A stretch of 64,000 nt of DNA from JBNKHG01 sp050290225 (GCA_050290225.1 JBNKHG010000076.1:1-64000), one strand, 5' to 3'. Counted from the first letter of the stretch, positions 34,966 through 43,957 are shown. Notes: generated from the letters alone by a model not told the origin. Program-made: numbers and translations.

Positions 34966-35697
34966 CTAGATATCCCCCCATAGATATTGCAACACGCTTA
35001 GTGCCACCACGGGTGCGGTTTCAGTTCTCAATACTCGTGGTCCCAGGGTAAGGGCTGAAAAACCTTGCTGCTCCGCTGTCTGAATTTCAGCTTCGCTGAG
35101 CCCGCCCTCGGGTCCAATCAGGAGCGTTACTTGTTCAGGACTTTGGTGTTCCGCCAGCGACTGCTCGCTACGGTGGTGCAAGACCAGTTTTAGTCCGGTG
35201 TTTTGTGCGGCTTCGCTTAACCAAATGTCGAGTCTTTGTGGTGGGGTGATCCCCGGCAGTCGATTGCGCTGGCATTGTTCGCAGGCGCTGATGGCAATTT
35301 GCCGCCAATGCTGGATCTTTTTCTGCAACCTGTCGCCGTTGAGTTTGACTTCGGTGCGTTCGGTCAGCAGTGGTGTGATGCAAGTGACGCCCAGCTCGGT
35401 GGCCTTTTGCAAAACCCAGTCGAAACGTTCTCCACGGGAGATGCCGATGCCCAAGTTGATCTCCAGCGGCGATTGGCGGTCGACGTCACTGAAATCTTGC
35501 ACGTGGACTTCGACATATTTCTTGTTGACCGCTGTGATCGTTGCTCTGTATTCCCCGCCCCGGCCATTGAACAATATCAGTTCGCGACCTGTGTCCATAC
35601 GTAAGACCCTGCTCAGGTGGCGGGAAGGACTTTCTTCCAGTTGCAGGGCTTGCTGGGGTGACAGGATTTGTTCGGTGTGGATTCTGGGAATGCGCAT
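34966..35697 (-). CDS. rsmE: 16S rRNA (uracil-1498-N3)-methyltransferase
   Basis: SPOUT-family SAM methyltransferase that modifies U1498 of 16S rRNA. The 243 residues start MRIPRIHTEQ. They have the N-terminal PUA-like RNA-binding part (HLSRVLRMDTGRELILFNGRGGEY) and the knotted C-terminal domain with VTLLIGPEGGLSEAEI and LTLGPRVLRTETAPVVALS. An upstream in-frame ATG would add 17 residues with no family match. It is convergent with chpC. Confidence 0.95.
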   Translation of the reverse strand: MRIPRIHTEQILSPQQALQLEESPSRHLSRVLRMDTGRELILFNGRGGEYRATITAVNKKYVEVHVQDFSDVDRQSPLEINLGIGISRGERFDWVLQKATELGVTCITPLLTERTEVKLNGDRLQKKIQHWRQIAISACEQCQRNRLPGITPPQRLDIWLSEAAQNTGLKLVLHHRSEQSLAEHQSPEQVTLLIGPEGGLSEAEIQTAEQQGFSALTLGPRVLRTETAPVVALSVLQYLWGDI

Positions 35698-35915
35698 ATG
35701 GGGTGGGGTTGATTGGATTGATTGGGTGTTTTTACTATATCCCATCACACGATTTCAAGATCGGCCTATCGAGCCAAAAGAATTCAGGGCGGACCACAAT
35801 ACGGTCTTGGATACGCAGGGTGGCGCGTGCCCACAGTAGAGTGAGCACACGCGACGGCAACACCATGAATTCTCGATACAGTTTCACGGTCTAATACGAC
35901 AGATAATTTAACGGG

Positions 35916-36773
35916 CTAAACGGCTTGTTCTTCTACTGGAACCAACCCCAAGTTGCGACAAATAGTTGCACAGGGTTCTGCCTGGTTCATGGTGTAGAAG
36001 TGCAATCCCGGCACACCGTTTTCCAACAGCGTTTCACAAAGCTCGGTGATCAAATCAATACCGAAGGCCTGCAGACTTTCCAGATCATCTCCAAACCCTT
36101 CCAGTTTCTTTGCCAGCCAGCGGGGAATTTCCGCACCGCAATTGGCGGAGAAGCGGGCCAGGTTCTTGTAGTTGATGATCGGCATAATGCCCGGATAAAT
36201 GGGCTTGTCGATACCGGCGCTATGGCACTGGTCCATAAAAAAGAAAAAGGCGTCCGGGTTGTAAAAGTACTGGGTAAGCGCTTCATTCGCACCAGCGTCG
36301 AATTTACCCTTCAAGTAGCGAATGTCGTCGTCATAGCTTTTGGCTTCCGGGTGTATTTCCGGGTAAGCCGCCACTTTAATATTAAAGTGATCGCCAAAAT
36401 GTTTACGCACGAATTTTACCAGTTCATTGGCGTAAACGGGCTTTTGTGCGCCCATGCCAGACGGCATGTCGCCACGTAATGCAACCAGGCGATTAATGCC
36501 GGCATTCTTATAGTCCTGCAGGAGCGCAAGAATGGTTTCTTCGGAATCGCCACCAAACGACAGGTGGGGGGCGACATTGATATTGTCCTTTCGGAACTGC
36601 GCGACAATACCTTTGGTGTTGTCGCGCGTGGAGCCACCGGCGCCGTAAGTTACCGAGAAATAACCGGGAGCGAATTCCCGGAGTATGTCTCGCACCTGAA
36701 TCAGTTTGTTTCGGCCCGCTTCGGTCTTGGGCGGAAAAAACTCAAAACTGATCTGAATATCTTGATCGTTCAT
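35916..36773 (-). CDS. metF: 5,10-methylenetetrahydrofolate reductase
   Basis: FAD enzyme that reduces 5,10-methylene-THF to 5-methyl-THF, the methyl donor for methionine synthase. The 285 residues have ISFEFFPPKTEAGR, FSVTYGAGGSTRD, RLVALRGDMPSG and the C-terminal GVPGLHFYTMNQAEP. I chose the ATG at 36773, which matches family N-termini, rather than the one 13 codons upstream. It is the distal gene of sahR-metK-ahcY-metF, separated from ahcY by a repeat-rich 156-bp spacer. Confidence 0.96.
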   Translation of the reverse strand: MNDQDIQISFEFFPPKTEAGRNKLIQVRDILREFAPGYFSVTYGAGGSTRDNTKGIVAQFRKDNINVAPHLSFGGDSEETILALLQDYKNAGINRLVALRGDMPSGMGAQKPVYANELVKFVRKHFGDHFNIKVAAYPEIHPEAKSYDDDIRYLKGKFDAGANEALTQYFYNPDAFFFFMDQCHSAGIDKPIYPGIMPIINYKNLARFSANCGAEIPRWLAKKLEGFGDDLESLQAFGIDLITELCETLLENGVPGLHFYTMNQAEPCATICRNLGLVPVEEQAV

Positions 36774-36797
36774 TGGAAAACCTGTGATTTGGCGGTA

Positions 36798-36927
36798 AGC
36801 TTGAAGCTTCAAGCTTCAAGCTTCAAGCATCAAGCTACAAGCGAAAAGTTAGGGGCTTAACACTTGCAGCCTGCAGCTTACAGCTTACAGCTTGCAGCTT
36901 ACAGCTTACAGCTTACAGCTTGCAGCT
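36798..36927. repeat. Heptamer-phased degenerate repeats between ahcY and metF
   Basis: Two blocks of 7-bp-periodic sequence: aagcttc-type units at 36798-36842, and cagctta/cagcttg units at about 36862-36927 (at least eight in tandem). Both keep an AGCTT core. A related heptamer array (ccgcaag) occurs at 44-64. The blocks fill the spacer from just upstream of metF to the ahcY stop codon. Confidence 0.95.
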
Positions 36928-36929
36928 AA

Positions 36930-38312
36930 TTAATACTTATAGCTATCGACTTTAAACGGACCTTCCACCGGCACGTTGATATAGTCAGCCTGCTCTTGGG
37001 TCAGCTTTGTGATCACGCCGCCAAAGCCGTCAACCATATCCTGGGCCACTTCCTCATCCAGCTTTTTAGGCAGCACCTTGACGTAGAGGCCGTTAGCCTT
37101 CTCCGCTGTCGGCAGCTCGGCAAATTTGGCTTCGTACAGATAGATCTGCGCCAGCACCTGGTTGGCGAAGGAACCGTCCATAATCCGTGAGGGGTGACCG
37201 GTGGCATTGCCCAGGTTCACCAGGCGTCCCTCGGACAGAAGAATCAGGTGGTCATTGGTTGCTTTATCGCGGTACACCTTGTGCACCTGCGGCTTGACCT
37301 CATCCCACTCGTAGTTATCGCGCATAAACTGAGTGTCGATCTCGCTGTCAAAGTGGCCGATATTGCAGACCACAGCACCGTTCTTCAGCGTTTGTAGCAT
37401 GGGGGCGTCGCAGACATTGACGTTACCGGTGGTGGTGACCACCAGATCGGTGGTGCCGAGTAATTCGGCATTGATATCTTCCACCTTACCGGTGTTGATG
37501 CCGTTGTTATAAGGCGACACCACTTCAAAACCGTCCATGCAGGCCTGCATGGCGCAGATGGGGTCGATTTCGCTGACCTTCACAATCATACCTTCCTGGC
37601 GCAGGGAGGCGGCGGAGCCTTTGCCCACATCTCCGTAACCCACAACCAGGGCTTTCTTACCTGCCATCAGATGGTCTGTGCCGCGTTTGATGGCGTCGTT
37701 GAGACTGTGGCGACAGCCATACTTGTTGTCGTTCTTGGATTTGGTCACGGAGTCGTTGACGTTAATGGCGGGCACTTTCAGTTCGCCTTTTTCCATCATC
37801 TCCAGCAAGCGGTGTACACCGGTGGTTGTCTCCTCGCTGATGCCGTGAATTCGGTCGAGCATGGCGGGAAACTTGCTGTGCACCATCTCGGTGAGGTCGC
37901 CACCGTCGTCGAGAATCATATTGGCATCCCAGACTTCGCCCTTGTTGAGGATCGTCTGCTCGATACACCAGAAAAACTCCTCCTCGGTCTCACCCTTCCA
38001 TGCGAACACGGGAATGCCCGCCGCGGCTATGGCGGCAGCGGCGTGATCCTGGGTGGAGAAGATGTTACAGGAGGACCAGCGCACCTCGGCACCCAGCTCG
38101 ATCAGGGTTTCGATCAGTACTGCGGTCTGGATGGTCATATGGATGCAACCCATAATTTTGGCGCCGGCCAGGGGTTGGGAATCCTTGTATTTGCGACGCA
38201 GCGCCATCAGCGCGGGCATTTCCCCCTCGGCGATCTCAATCTCTTTACGGCCCCACTCGGCCAGGGCGATATCCGCCACTTTGTAGTCGGTAAAGTTTTC
38301 TACTGCAGTCAT
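36930..38312 (-). CDS. ahcY: Adenosylhomocysteinase
   Basis: NAD-dependent hydrolysis of S-adenosylhomocysteine to homocysteine and adenosine, which removes the product inhibitor of methyltransferases. The 460 residues have MGCIHMTIQTAVLIETL, SSCNIFSTQDHAAAAIA, NAD site KKALVVGYGDVGKGSAAS and the C-terminal PFKVDSYKY. The length is that of the bacterial/eukaryal form with the roughly 40-residue insert. TAGGA lies 9 nt before the ATG. It sits between metK and metF in the methyl-cycle operon. No SAH riboswitch consensus is visible in its leader. Confidence 0.97.
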   Translation of the reverse strand: MTAVENFTDYKVADIALAEWGRKEIEIAEGEMPALMALRRKYKDSQPLAGAKIMGCIHMTIQTAVLIETLIELGAEVRWSSCNIFSTQDHAAAAIAAAGIPVFAWKGETEEEFFWCIEQTILNKGEVWDANMILDDGGDLTEMVHSKFPAMLDRIHGISEETTTGVHRLLEMMEKGELKVPAINVNDSVTKSKNDNKYGCRHSLNDAIKRGTDHLMAGKKALVVGYGDVGKGSAASLRQEGMIVKVSEIDPICAMQACMDGFEVVSPYNNGINTGKVEDINAELLGTTDLVVTTTGNVNVCDAPMLQTLKNGAVVCNIGHFDSEIDTQFMRDNYEWDEVKPQVHKVYRDKATNDHLILLSEGRLVNLGNATGHPSRIMDGSFANQVLAQIYLYEAKFAELPTAEKANGLYVKVLPKKLDEEVAQDMVDGFGGVITKLTQEQADYINVPVEGPFKVDSYKY

Positions 38313-38334
38313 GGTATGTTCCTAAATCTTGTGT

Positions 38335-38397
38335 GAGCATCGCTCGCTTTGAGCGTGCTCTTAAACGTTAAACGTCTATTGGGGCGAAGTGCCCCAA
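38335..38397 (-). other. Two stem-loops in the metK-ahcY spacer
   Basis: Within the 107-bp spacer, 38379-38397 forms a perfect TTGGGGC/GCCCCAA hairpin, and 38335-38360 forms a second stem (GAGCA/TGCTC plus CGCTC/GAGCG with one bulge). Neither is followed by a T-run, so termination is not implied. They may stabilise or process the operon mRNA. Confidence 0.5.
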
Positions 38398-38419
38398 GAC
38401 GGGAGCCGCGGATTGTCGT

Positions 38420-39574
38420 TTACATCGCGGCTTTAAGGATCTCGGCCTTGTCGGTCTTCTCCCAGGTAAAGTCCGGCTCTTCCCGACCAAAGTGGCCATA
38501 GGCGGCAGTAGAGCGGTAGATGGGCCGCTTCAGATCCAGCATCTCGATCAGGCCGCGTGGGCGCAGGTCGAAGTTTTCACGTACCAGCTCCACAATTTTA
38601 TCGTCACTGAGCTTGCCGCTGCCGAAGGTGTTAACGGAGATGGAGGTTGGCTCGGCAACACCGATGGCGTAGGAAACCTGGATCTCGCAGCGATCGGCAA
38701 GGCCCGCGGCGACAATATTCTTCGCCACATAGCGACCGGCGTAGGCTGCTGAGCGGTCAACCTTGGAGGGATCCTTGCCGGAGAATGCACCACCGCCGTG
38801 GCGGGCCATACCGCCGTAGGTGTCGACAATAATCTTGCGTCCGGTAAGACCGCAGTCACCCACGGGGCCACCGATCACAAAATTGCCGGTGGGATTGATA
38901 TGGTAAAGGGTGTCGTCGTGAAGCCACTCCGCCGGCAGAACCGGCTTGATGATTTCCTCCAGTACCGCCTCGCGAAGGTCGCTGAGAGAGATATCGGGAT
39001 CGTGCTGGGTGGAAAGTACCACTGCATCCACGGCCACGGGCTTGCCGTTTTCATAGCGCAGGCTCACCTGGCTTTTGGCATCAGGGCGCAGCCAGGGCAA
39101 TACGTTATGCTTGCGCAGATAGGCCTGGCGCTCCACCAGCCGGTGGGAGTAATAAATGGGGGCGGGCATCAATACTTCGGTCTCGTTGGTGGCGTAGCCG
39201 AACATCAGGCCCTGGTCGCCAGCGCCCAAGTCCTTGTCATCGTTCTCGTCGACGCCCATGGCGATATCGGAGGACTGCTTGCCAATGGCGTTGAGTACCG
39301 CACAGGAGGCGCCGTCAAAACCCACATCGCTGGAGTTGTAACCGATGTCCAGGATGACCTCGCGGATCAGGTCCTCAAGGTCGATATAGGTGGAGGTGCG
39401 AACCTCGCCGGCCACCACGGCCATGCCGGTCTTGACCATTGTCTCCACCGCCACGCGGGCATTGACATCGTCGGCCAGGATGGCATCGAGAATGGCATCG
39501 GAAATTTGATCGGCCATTTTATCGGGATGGCCTTCGGAGACGGACTCCGAGGTAAAGATGGAATAGTCGGCCAT
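38420..39574 (-). CDS. metK: S-adenosylmethionine synthetase
   Basis: Makes SAM from methionine and ATP. The 384 residues match E. coli MetK in length. Motifs: FTSESVSEGHPDKMADQISDAI, GAGDQGLMFGYA, GGAFSGKDPSKVDRSAAY and the C-terminal GHFGREEPDFTWEKTD. GGAG is placed upstream of the ATG. It is the second gene of the SahR-type operon, with sahR 51 bp upstream. Confidence 0.98.
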   Translation of the reverse strand: MADYSIFTSESVSEGHPDKMADQISDAILDAILADDVNARVAVETMVKTGMAVVAGEVRTSTYIDLEDLIREVILDIGYNSSDVGFDGASCAVLNAIGKQSSDIAMGVDENDDKDLGAGDQGLMFGYATNETEVLMPAPIYYSHRLVERQAYLRKHNVLPWLRPDAKSQVSLRYENGKPVAVDAVVLSTQHDPDISLSDLREAVLEEIIKPVLPAEWLHDDTLYHINPTGNFVIGGPVGDCGLTGRKIIVDTYGGMARHGGGAFSGKDPSKVDRSAAYAGRYVAKNIVAAGLADRCEIQVSYAIGVAEPTSISVNTFGSGKLSDDKIVELVRENFDLRPRGLIEMLDLKRPIYRSTAAYGHFGREEPDFTWEKTDKAEILKAAM

Positions 39575-39610
39575 GGTTAGAGGTCTCCTCTCTTGGCTAC
39601 GTGTAAAGGG

Positions 39611-39642
39611 TTAAACCCCTGATCTTCAGGGTTGGGGTTTAA
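39611..39642. other. Inverted repeat at the sahR-metK junction
   Basis: Perfect 9-bp arms TTAAACCCC/GGGGTTTAA with a 14-nt loop span the sahR stop codon. It could be an mRNA-stabilising or attenuating hairpin; no classical T-tail is present on the minus strand. Confidence 0.45.
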
Positions 39643-40627
39643 AAAATTGTCGTATCTGTATCTGGAAGCCGTTGCGCAACGCGAAATAGGTGCTCTGGCC
39701 TTCTTCAAGGCCAGCGGCTTCAGCCCAGCGGCTGAAATCCTCAGGATCGAAGCCCTGCCAGAGATCGCCACAGGCATCCTTGGCCCAACCCTGGTCGTGG
39801 CGACAAAGGTCGGTGACCAGCAGGGCTCCGCCGGGCTTCAATACCGCGCCCAGATCCTGAAATATTTCCGAAGGCGAAGGCGTGTGGTGCAGTACCATAT
39901 TTACCACGATGCAGTCGCTCAGTATCTGCTCCTGCCTGGCCACGATGGTATCCCCCGGGAGCAGGCGGACATTGTCGAGGTCAAGGTTAGCGACATAGGC
40001 CTCAGCCTTGCGCAGCATTTCCGGTGCATTGTCGAGTGCGACCACTTCCTCGAAGCGGGAAGCCAGTTCCTGCAAAAACTCGCCTTCCCCGGGGCCAATT
40101 TCCAGTGCGCGCTGGTGGTTGGCCAGAGGGGTCTCCTCCAGAATCTGCCGTACCTGCTCGCCGTAAATCGGGTAACTGGCGATCAGGTCCTGCTGCTCGC
40201 GAAACTTGTCGGCGTTATCGGCAAAAAATGCCTGTGACGCCAGCGCACGCTCGGCCTGTACTTTTTCCTCCCGCGCCTCCACCTCTGCTGGCAGGCGCTG
40301 ACGATCCAGGGTGGCAAACAGTTGTTGCCGCAGTTCCGCCAGATCCTCTCCCGGCTGCAGGTGAGCCCGGCGATAAAAGATGGAATTTCCCTCCCTGCGC
40401 GAGGCCACCAGTCCGGCATTGGCCAGAACCTTCAGGTGGTGGCTCATTCCGGACTGCTTGATCTCGAAGATGCTGCACAGCTCCAGCACGCCATAAGAGT
40501 TCTTGGCCAGCACCCGCAGTACTTCCAGTCGCAGGGGGTCACCTGCCGCTTTGAGCTGGGCGGCCAGTGTCTGTAACTGGGAGGTTTCTTCAATCGTCGT
40601 TTCGGCGACAGCTGGGGTCGATAACAT
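39626..40627 (-). CDS. sahR: ArsR-family regulator fused to a SAM-dependent methyltransferase (SahR type)
   Basis: 333-residue fusion: an N-terminal ArsR winged helix-turn-helix (LRLEVLRVLAKNSYGVLELC, KQSGMSHHLKVLANAGLVASRREGN, quoted as separate pieces), then a class I methyltransferase domain (ALEIGPGEGEFLQEL; IVVNMVLHHTPSPSEIFQDLG). Proteins of this layout beside metK and ahcY are known as SahR, repressors of the SAM/SAH cycle that respond to SAH. The start at 40627 is preferred because the longer frame begins inside the palindromic operator. It is the first gene of sahR-metK-ahcY-metF and divergent from tktA, as in Pseudomonas. Confidence 0.88.
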   Translation of the reverse strand: MLSTPAVAETTIEETSQLQTLAAQLKAAGDPLRLEVLRVLAKNSYGVLELCSIFEIKQSGMSHHLKVLANAGLVASRREGNSIFYRRAHLQPGEDLAELRQQLFATLDRQRLPAEVEAREEKVQAERALASQAFFADNADKFREQQDLIASYPIYGEQVRQILEETPLANHQRALEIGPGEGEFLQELASRFEEVVALDNAPEMLRKAEAYVANLDLDNVRLLPGDTIVARQEQILSDCIVVNMVLHHTPSPSEIFQDLGAVLKPGGALLVTDLCRHDQGWAKDACGDLWQGFDPEDFSRWAEAAGLEEGQSTYFALRNGFQIQIRQFFKPQP

Positions 40628-40661
40628 GGGGGTGAGTCTAGCAGCGGCGGAAGGTGATGGC

Positions 40662-40693
40662 AAACCCATATCAAAATTTTTTGATATGGGTTT
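40662..40693. promoter_or_regulatory. Perfect palindrome, probable SahR operator
   Basis: Two exact 15-bp arms (aaacccatatcaaaa and its complement) flank a 2-bp centre in the sahR-tktA intergenic region, 35 bp upstream of the sahR start. The position and symmetry fit a dimeric winged-helix repressor site controlling the sahR operon and perhaps tktA. Assignment to SahR is by location, not by a known matrix. Confidence 0.75.
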
Positions 40694-40824
40694 TGGGGCG
40701 CTTTTACCGGTGGGAGGAGATTTTTACCCGTTTTTGGACTTTTCTGGCGCAATCTGGCGGATGTTCGCTTTACGCCGGCGGCCAAGGTGCGAGAAAATAG
40801 CGCCCTTTTTGGCGCAAGACCCGG

Positions 40825-40845
40825 CCAGCCACAGTGGCTGGTTTT
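40825..40845 (+). terminator. Terminator-like hairpin in the tktA leader
   Basis: A perfect CCAGCCA/TGGCTGG stem with a 3-nt loop is followed by TTTT, 35 nt upstream of the tktA start and on its strand. It may attenuate transcription entering tktA. A smaller GCGCC/GGCGC hairpin with a T-rich loop lies just before it (about 40799-40815). Confidence 0.5.
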
Positions 40846-40879
40846 GAATATCCAGTTTTTAAAAAGGAGCCTCGAGCCC

Positions 40880-42880
40880 ATGCCTTCCCGCACCGAACTT
40901 GCCAATGCCGTCCGTGCCCTGAGTATGGACGCTGTCCAGAAAGCCAAAAGTGGTCACCCGGGTGCCCCAATGGGAATGGCGGACATCGCCGAGGTACTTT
41001 GGAACGATTACCTCAAACACAATCCCAAGAACCCCAACTGGGCGGACCGCGACCGATTTGTGCTCTCCAACGGCCACGGTTCCATGTTGCTGTACTCGCT
41101 GCTGCACCTGAGCGGGTACGACCTGCCCATGGGCGAGTTGCAGAACTTCCGGCAGTTGCATGCCAAGACGCCGGGCCACCCGGAGTACGGTTATGCCCCG
41201 GGTGTGGAAACCACTACCGGTCCACTGGGTCAGGGCCTCACCAATGCCGTGGGTATGGCCATGGCGGAGAAAATCCTGGCGGCCCAGTTCAACCGCGACG
41301 GCCACGCTGTCGTCGACCACTATACCTACTGTTTCCTTGGTGATGGCTGCCTGATGGAGGGTATCTCCCACGAGGCAGCTTCGCTGGCCGGCACACAGGG
41401 CCTGGGCAAGCTGATTGCTTTCTATGACGACAACGGCATATCCATTGATGGAGAGGTGGAGGGCTGGTTTACCGATAATACGCCAAAACGCTTTGAAGCC
41501 TACGGCTGGCAGGTGATTGCCAGCGTTGACGGACATGATAGCAACGCCATTCGCGCTGCCATCGAAAACGCCCGCGAGGACAATGAGCGGCCGACCCTGA
41601 TTTGCTGCAAGACCGTCATCGGTTTTGGCTCCCCCAACAAGCAGGGTAAGGAAGACTGCCATGGTGCCCCCCTGGGTGAGGCAGAGATTGCCCTGGTGCG
41701 CAAGACACTGGGCTGGGAGCACGAGCCTTTTGTGATACCCGAAGAGATCTACGCCGGCTGGAACGCCGAGCAGGCGGGCGCGGATGCGGAGAGTGACTGG
41801 AACGAACGCCTGGCGGCCTACAAGGTTGCTTATCCGGAGTTGGCTGCCGAATTTGAGCGTCGGGTGCTCAGGGGAGAGTTGCCGGCCGATTTCAGTGAGA
41901 AGGCTGAAGCCTATGTCCGGGAATGCCAGGAGAACATGGAAAAAGTGGCCTCGCGCAAGGCTTCCCAGAATTGCCTCAATGCTTTTGGACCGCTGTTGCC
42001 GGAGTTGTTGGGCGGGTCAGCCGACTTGGCCGGCTCCAACCTCACACTCTGGTCGGGATCCAAGGGTGTCAGCAAGGACGACGCCAGCGGTAACTACCTG
42101 TTTTACGGGGTGCGCGAATTCGGCATGAGTGCCATTATGAACGGTATCGCCTTGCACGGCGGTTTCGTCAATTACGGCGCTACATTCCTGATGTTTATGG
42201 AATACGCCCGCAACGCTGTCCGCATGGCTGCGTTGATGAAGCAGCAAAGCATTTTTGTATATACTCACGACTCCATAGGCCTGGGGGAAGACGGACCCAC
42301 CCACCAGCCGGTTGAACAACTGATCGCCCTGCGCGCAACCCCCAACCTCAACACCTGGCGTCCCTGTGACACCGTCGAATCGGCGGTGTGCTGGAAACAC
42401 GCCATCGAGCGTCGTGAAGGTCCCAGTGCCCTGGTGTTTTCCCGCCAGGGATTAACCCCGCAGCCGCGCTCGGAAGAGCAGGTGGCCGCTATCGCCCGTG
42501 GTGCCTATGTCCTTAAAGACAGCGACGGCGAACCGGAGCTGATTCTGATTGCAACCGGCTCTGAGGTGGAGTTGGCCATGTCCGCCGCCGAACAGCTCAG
42601 CGACAAAGGCAAACGGGTGCGGGTGGTGTCCATGCCCTGCGCCGAGGTTTTCGAGCAACAGGAAGCGGACTATAAAGAGAGTGTGCTGCCCCTGGCGGTG
42701 ACTGCACGGGTGGCAATTGAAGCCTTGCACCAGGACTTCTGGTACAAGTATGTTGGCCTCGACGGCCGCATTGTCGGTATGTCCACGTTTGGCGAATCTG
42801 CTCCCGGCGGCGAATTGATGCAACATTTCGGTTTTACCGTCGACAATGTTGTGGAAACAGCCGAAGAGCTGCTTGATTAA
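40880..42880 (+). CDS. tktA: Transketolase
   Basis: Thiamine-diphosphate enzyme of the non-oxidative pentose phosphate pathway. From the ATG at 40880 (AGGAG upstream) it is 666 residues, typical for the family. Motifs: AKSGHPGAPMGMADIAEVLW, DRFVLSNGHGSMLLYSLLH, ThDP site FLGDGCLMEGISHEA, and the C-terminal half with THDSIGLGEDGPTHQPVEQL. The frame extends 31 codons upstream through the leader hairpin and is not used. It heads tktA-epd-pgk-fba, an order shared with Pseudomonas; epd begins 24 bp after it. Confidence 0.97.
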   Translation: MPSRTELANAVRALSMDAVQKAKSGHPGAPMGMADIAEVLWNDYLKHNPKNPNWADRDRFVLSNGHGSMLLYSLLHLSGYDLPMGELQNFRQLHAKTPGHPEYGYAPGVETTTGPLGQGLTNAVGMAMAEKILAAQFNRDGHAVVDHYTYCFLGDGCLMEGISHEAASLAGTQGLGKLIAFYDDNGISIDGEVEGWFTDNTPKRFEAYGWQVIASVDGHDSNAIRAAIENAREDNERPTLICCKTVIGFGSPNKQGKEDCHGAPLGEAEIALVRKTLGWEHEPFVIPEEIYAGWNAEQAGADAESDWNERLAAYKVAYPELAAEFERRVLRGELPADFSEKAEAYVRECQENMEKVASRKASQNCLNAFGPLLPELLGGSADLAGSNLTLWSGSKGVSKDDASGNYLFYGVREFGMSAIMNGIALHGGFVNYGATFLMFMEYARNAVRMAALMKQQSIFVYTHDSIGLGEDGPTHQPVEQLIALRATPNLNTWRPCDTVESAVCWKHAIERREGPSALVFSRQGLTPQPRSEEQVAAIARGAYVLKDSDGEPELILIATGSEVELAMSAAEQLSDKGKRVRVVSMPCAEVFEQQEADYKESVLPLAVTARVAIEALHQDFWYKYVGLDGRIVGMSTFGESAPGGELMQHFGFTVDNVVETAEELLD

Positions 42881-42904
42881 TCTGATTTTTCAGAGGTCCG
42901 GCTC

Positions 42905-43921
42905 ATGGCCACCCGCATAGCCATCAATGGTTACGGTCGTATCGGCCGTTGCGTGTTGCGCGCGCTCTATGAATCGGGCGCGCGGGATCAATTGCAGGTG
43001 GTGGCTATTAACGAATTGGCCGATTGCAGGACCATCGCCCATCTGACGAAGTACGATTCCACCCACGGGCGTTTCCCGGGGGAGGTGTCGGTGGAGCACG
43101 ATTGTCTCACCGTCAATGGCGATGCCATCCGGATTCTGCACCGCGAGCATATAGCGGATCTGCCCTGGTCCGATCTGCAGGTGGATATGGTGGTGGAGTG
43201 CACCGGCACGTTCAGCGACCGCGCCACCGCCCAACAGCACATATACGGTGGCGGTAAGCGGGTGCTTTTTTCCCAACCGGCCCAGTCGGATGTGGATGCC
43301 ACTATCGTCTATGGTGTTAACCACCGTGAGCTCACCGGGCGCGAGACCATCGTGTCCAACGCCTCCTGCACAACCAATTGCAGCGTGCCCATTATCCAGG
43401 CACTGCACGACGCTTTCGGCGTCGAGAGTGGGGTGATTACCACCATTCATTCGGCCATGAACGACCAGCCGGTGATCGACGCTTACCACCATACCGACTT
43501 GCGCAAGACCCGTTCGGTATTCCAGTCCATTATCCCGGTGGACACCGGGTTGGCCCGGGGAATCGATCGCCTGCTGCCGGAACTGGCAGGACGTTTCGAG
43601 GCCCAGGCCATGCGTGTGCCCACAGTCAATGTATCGGCCATTGATCTGTCAGTGGTGGTGGCCAGGGATACCAGCGTCGATCGGGTTAACCAGACGCTTA
43701 GGCAGGCGGCCGGTAACCGCTTTGACGGCGTGATCGGCTATACCGAAGAGCTGCTGGCCTCCTGTGACTTTAACCACGATGCCCGCTCGGGTATTGTCGA
43801 TGCAGGCCAAACACGGGTTGCAGGCCAGCGCCTGGTGAAGGTGCTGATCTGGTTTGACAATGAGTGGGGTTATGCCAACCGAATGGTGGATGTGGCCACT
43901 GCCTGGGCGCAAAAGTTTTAA
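42905..43921 (+). CDS. epd: D-erythrose-4-phosphate dehydrogenase
   Basis: GapA-family NAD dehydrogenase making 4-phosphoerythronate for pyridoxal phosphate synthesis. 338 residues: NAD motif INGYGRIGRC, active-site C155 in SNASCTTNCSVP, and the C-terminal WFDNEWGYANRM. Epd rather than GAPDH is indicated by INELAD and by SAMNDQPVIDAYHHTDLRKTR, features of E. coli Epd, and by the tktA-epd-pgk context. Use as a glycolytic GAPDH cannot be fully excluded. Confidence 0.9.
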   Translation: MATRIAINGYGRIGRCVLRALYESGARDQLQVVAINELADCRTIAHLTKYDSTHGRFPGEVSVEHDCLTVNGDAIRILHREHIADLPWSDLQVDMVVECTGTFSDRATAQQHIYGGGKRVLFSQPAQSDVDATIVYGVNHRELTGRETIVSNASCTTNCSVPIIQALHDAFGVESGVITTIHSAMNDQPVIDAYHHTDLRKTRSVFQSIIPVDTGLARGIDRLLPELAGRFEAQAMRVPTVNVSAIDLSVVVARDTSVDRVNQTLRQAAGNRFDGVIGYTEELLASCDFNHDARSGIVDAGQTRVAGQRLVKVLIWFDNEWGYANRMVDVATAWAQKF

Positions 43922-43957
43922 TCTATTTTAATTTGAGTGTTGTAAGAGGAAACCTCC

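Noticed and set aside
38313..38419. SAH riboswitch upstream of ahcY
   Set aside because: The conserved aptamer blocks of SAH riboswitches are not present; only two simple hairpins are seen.
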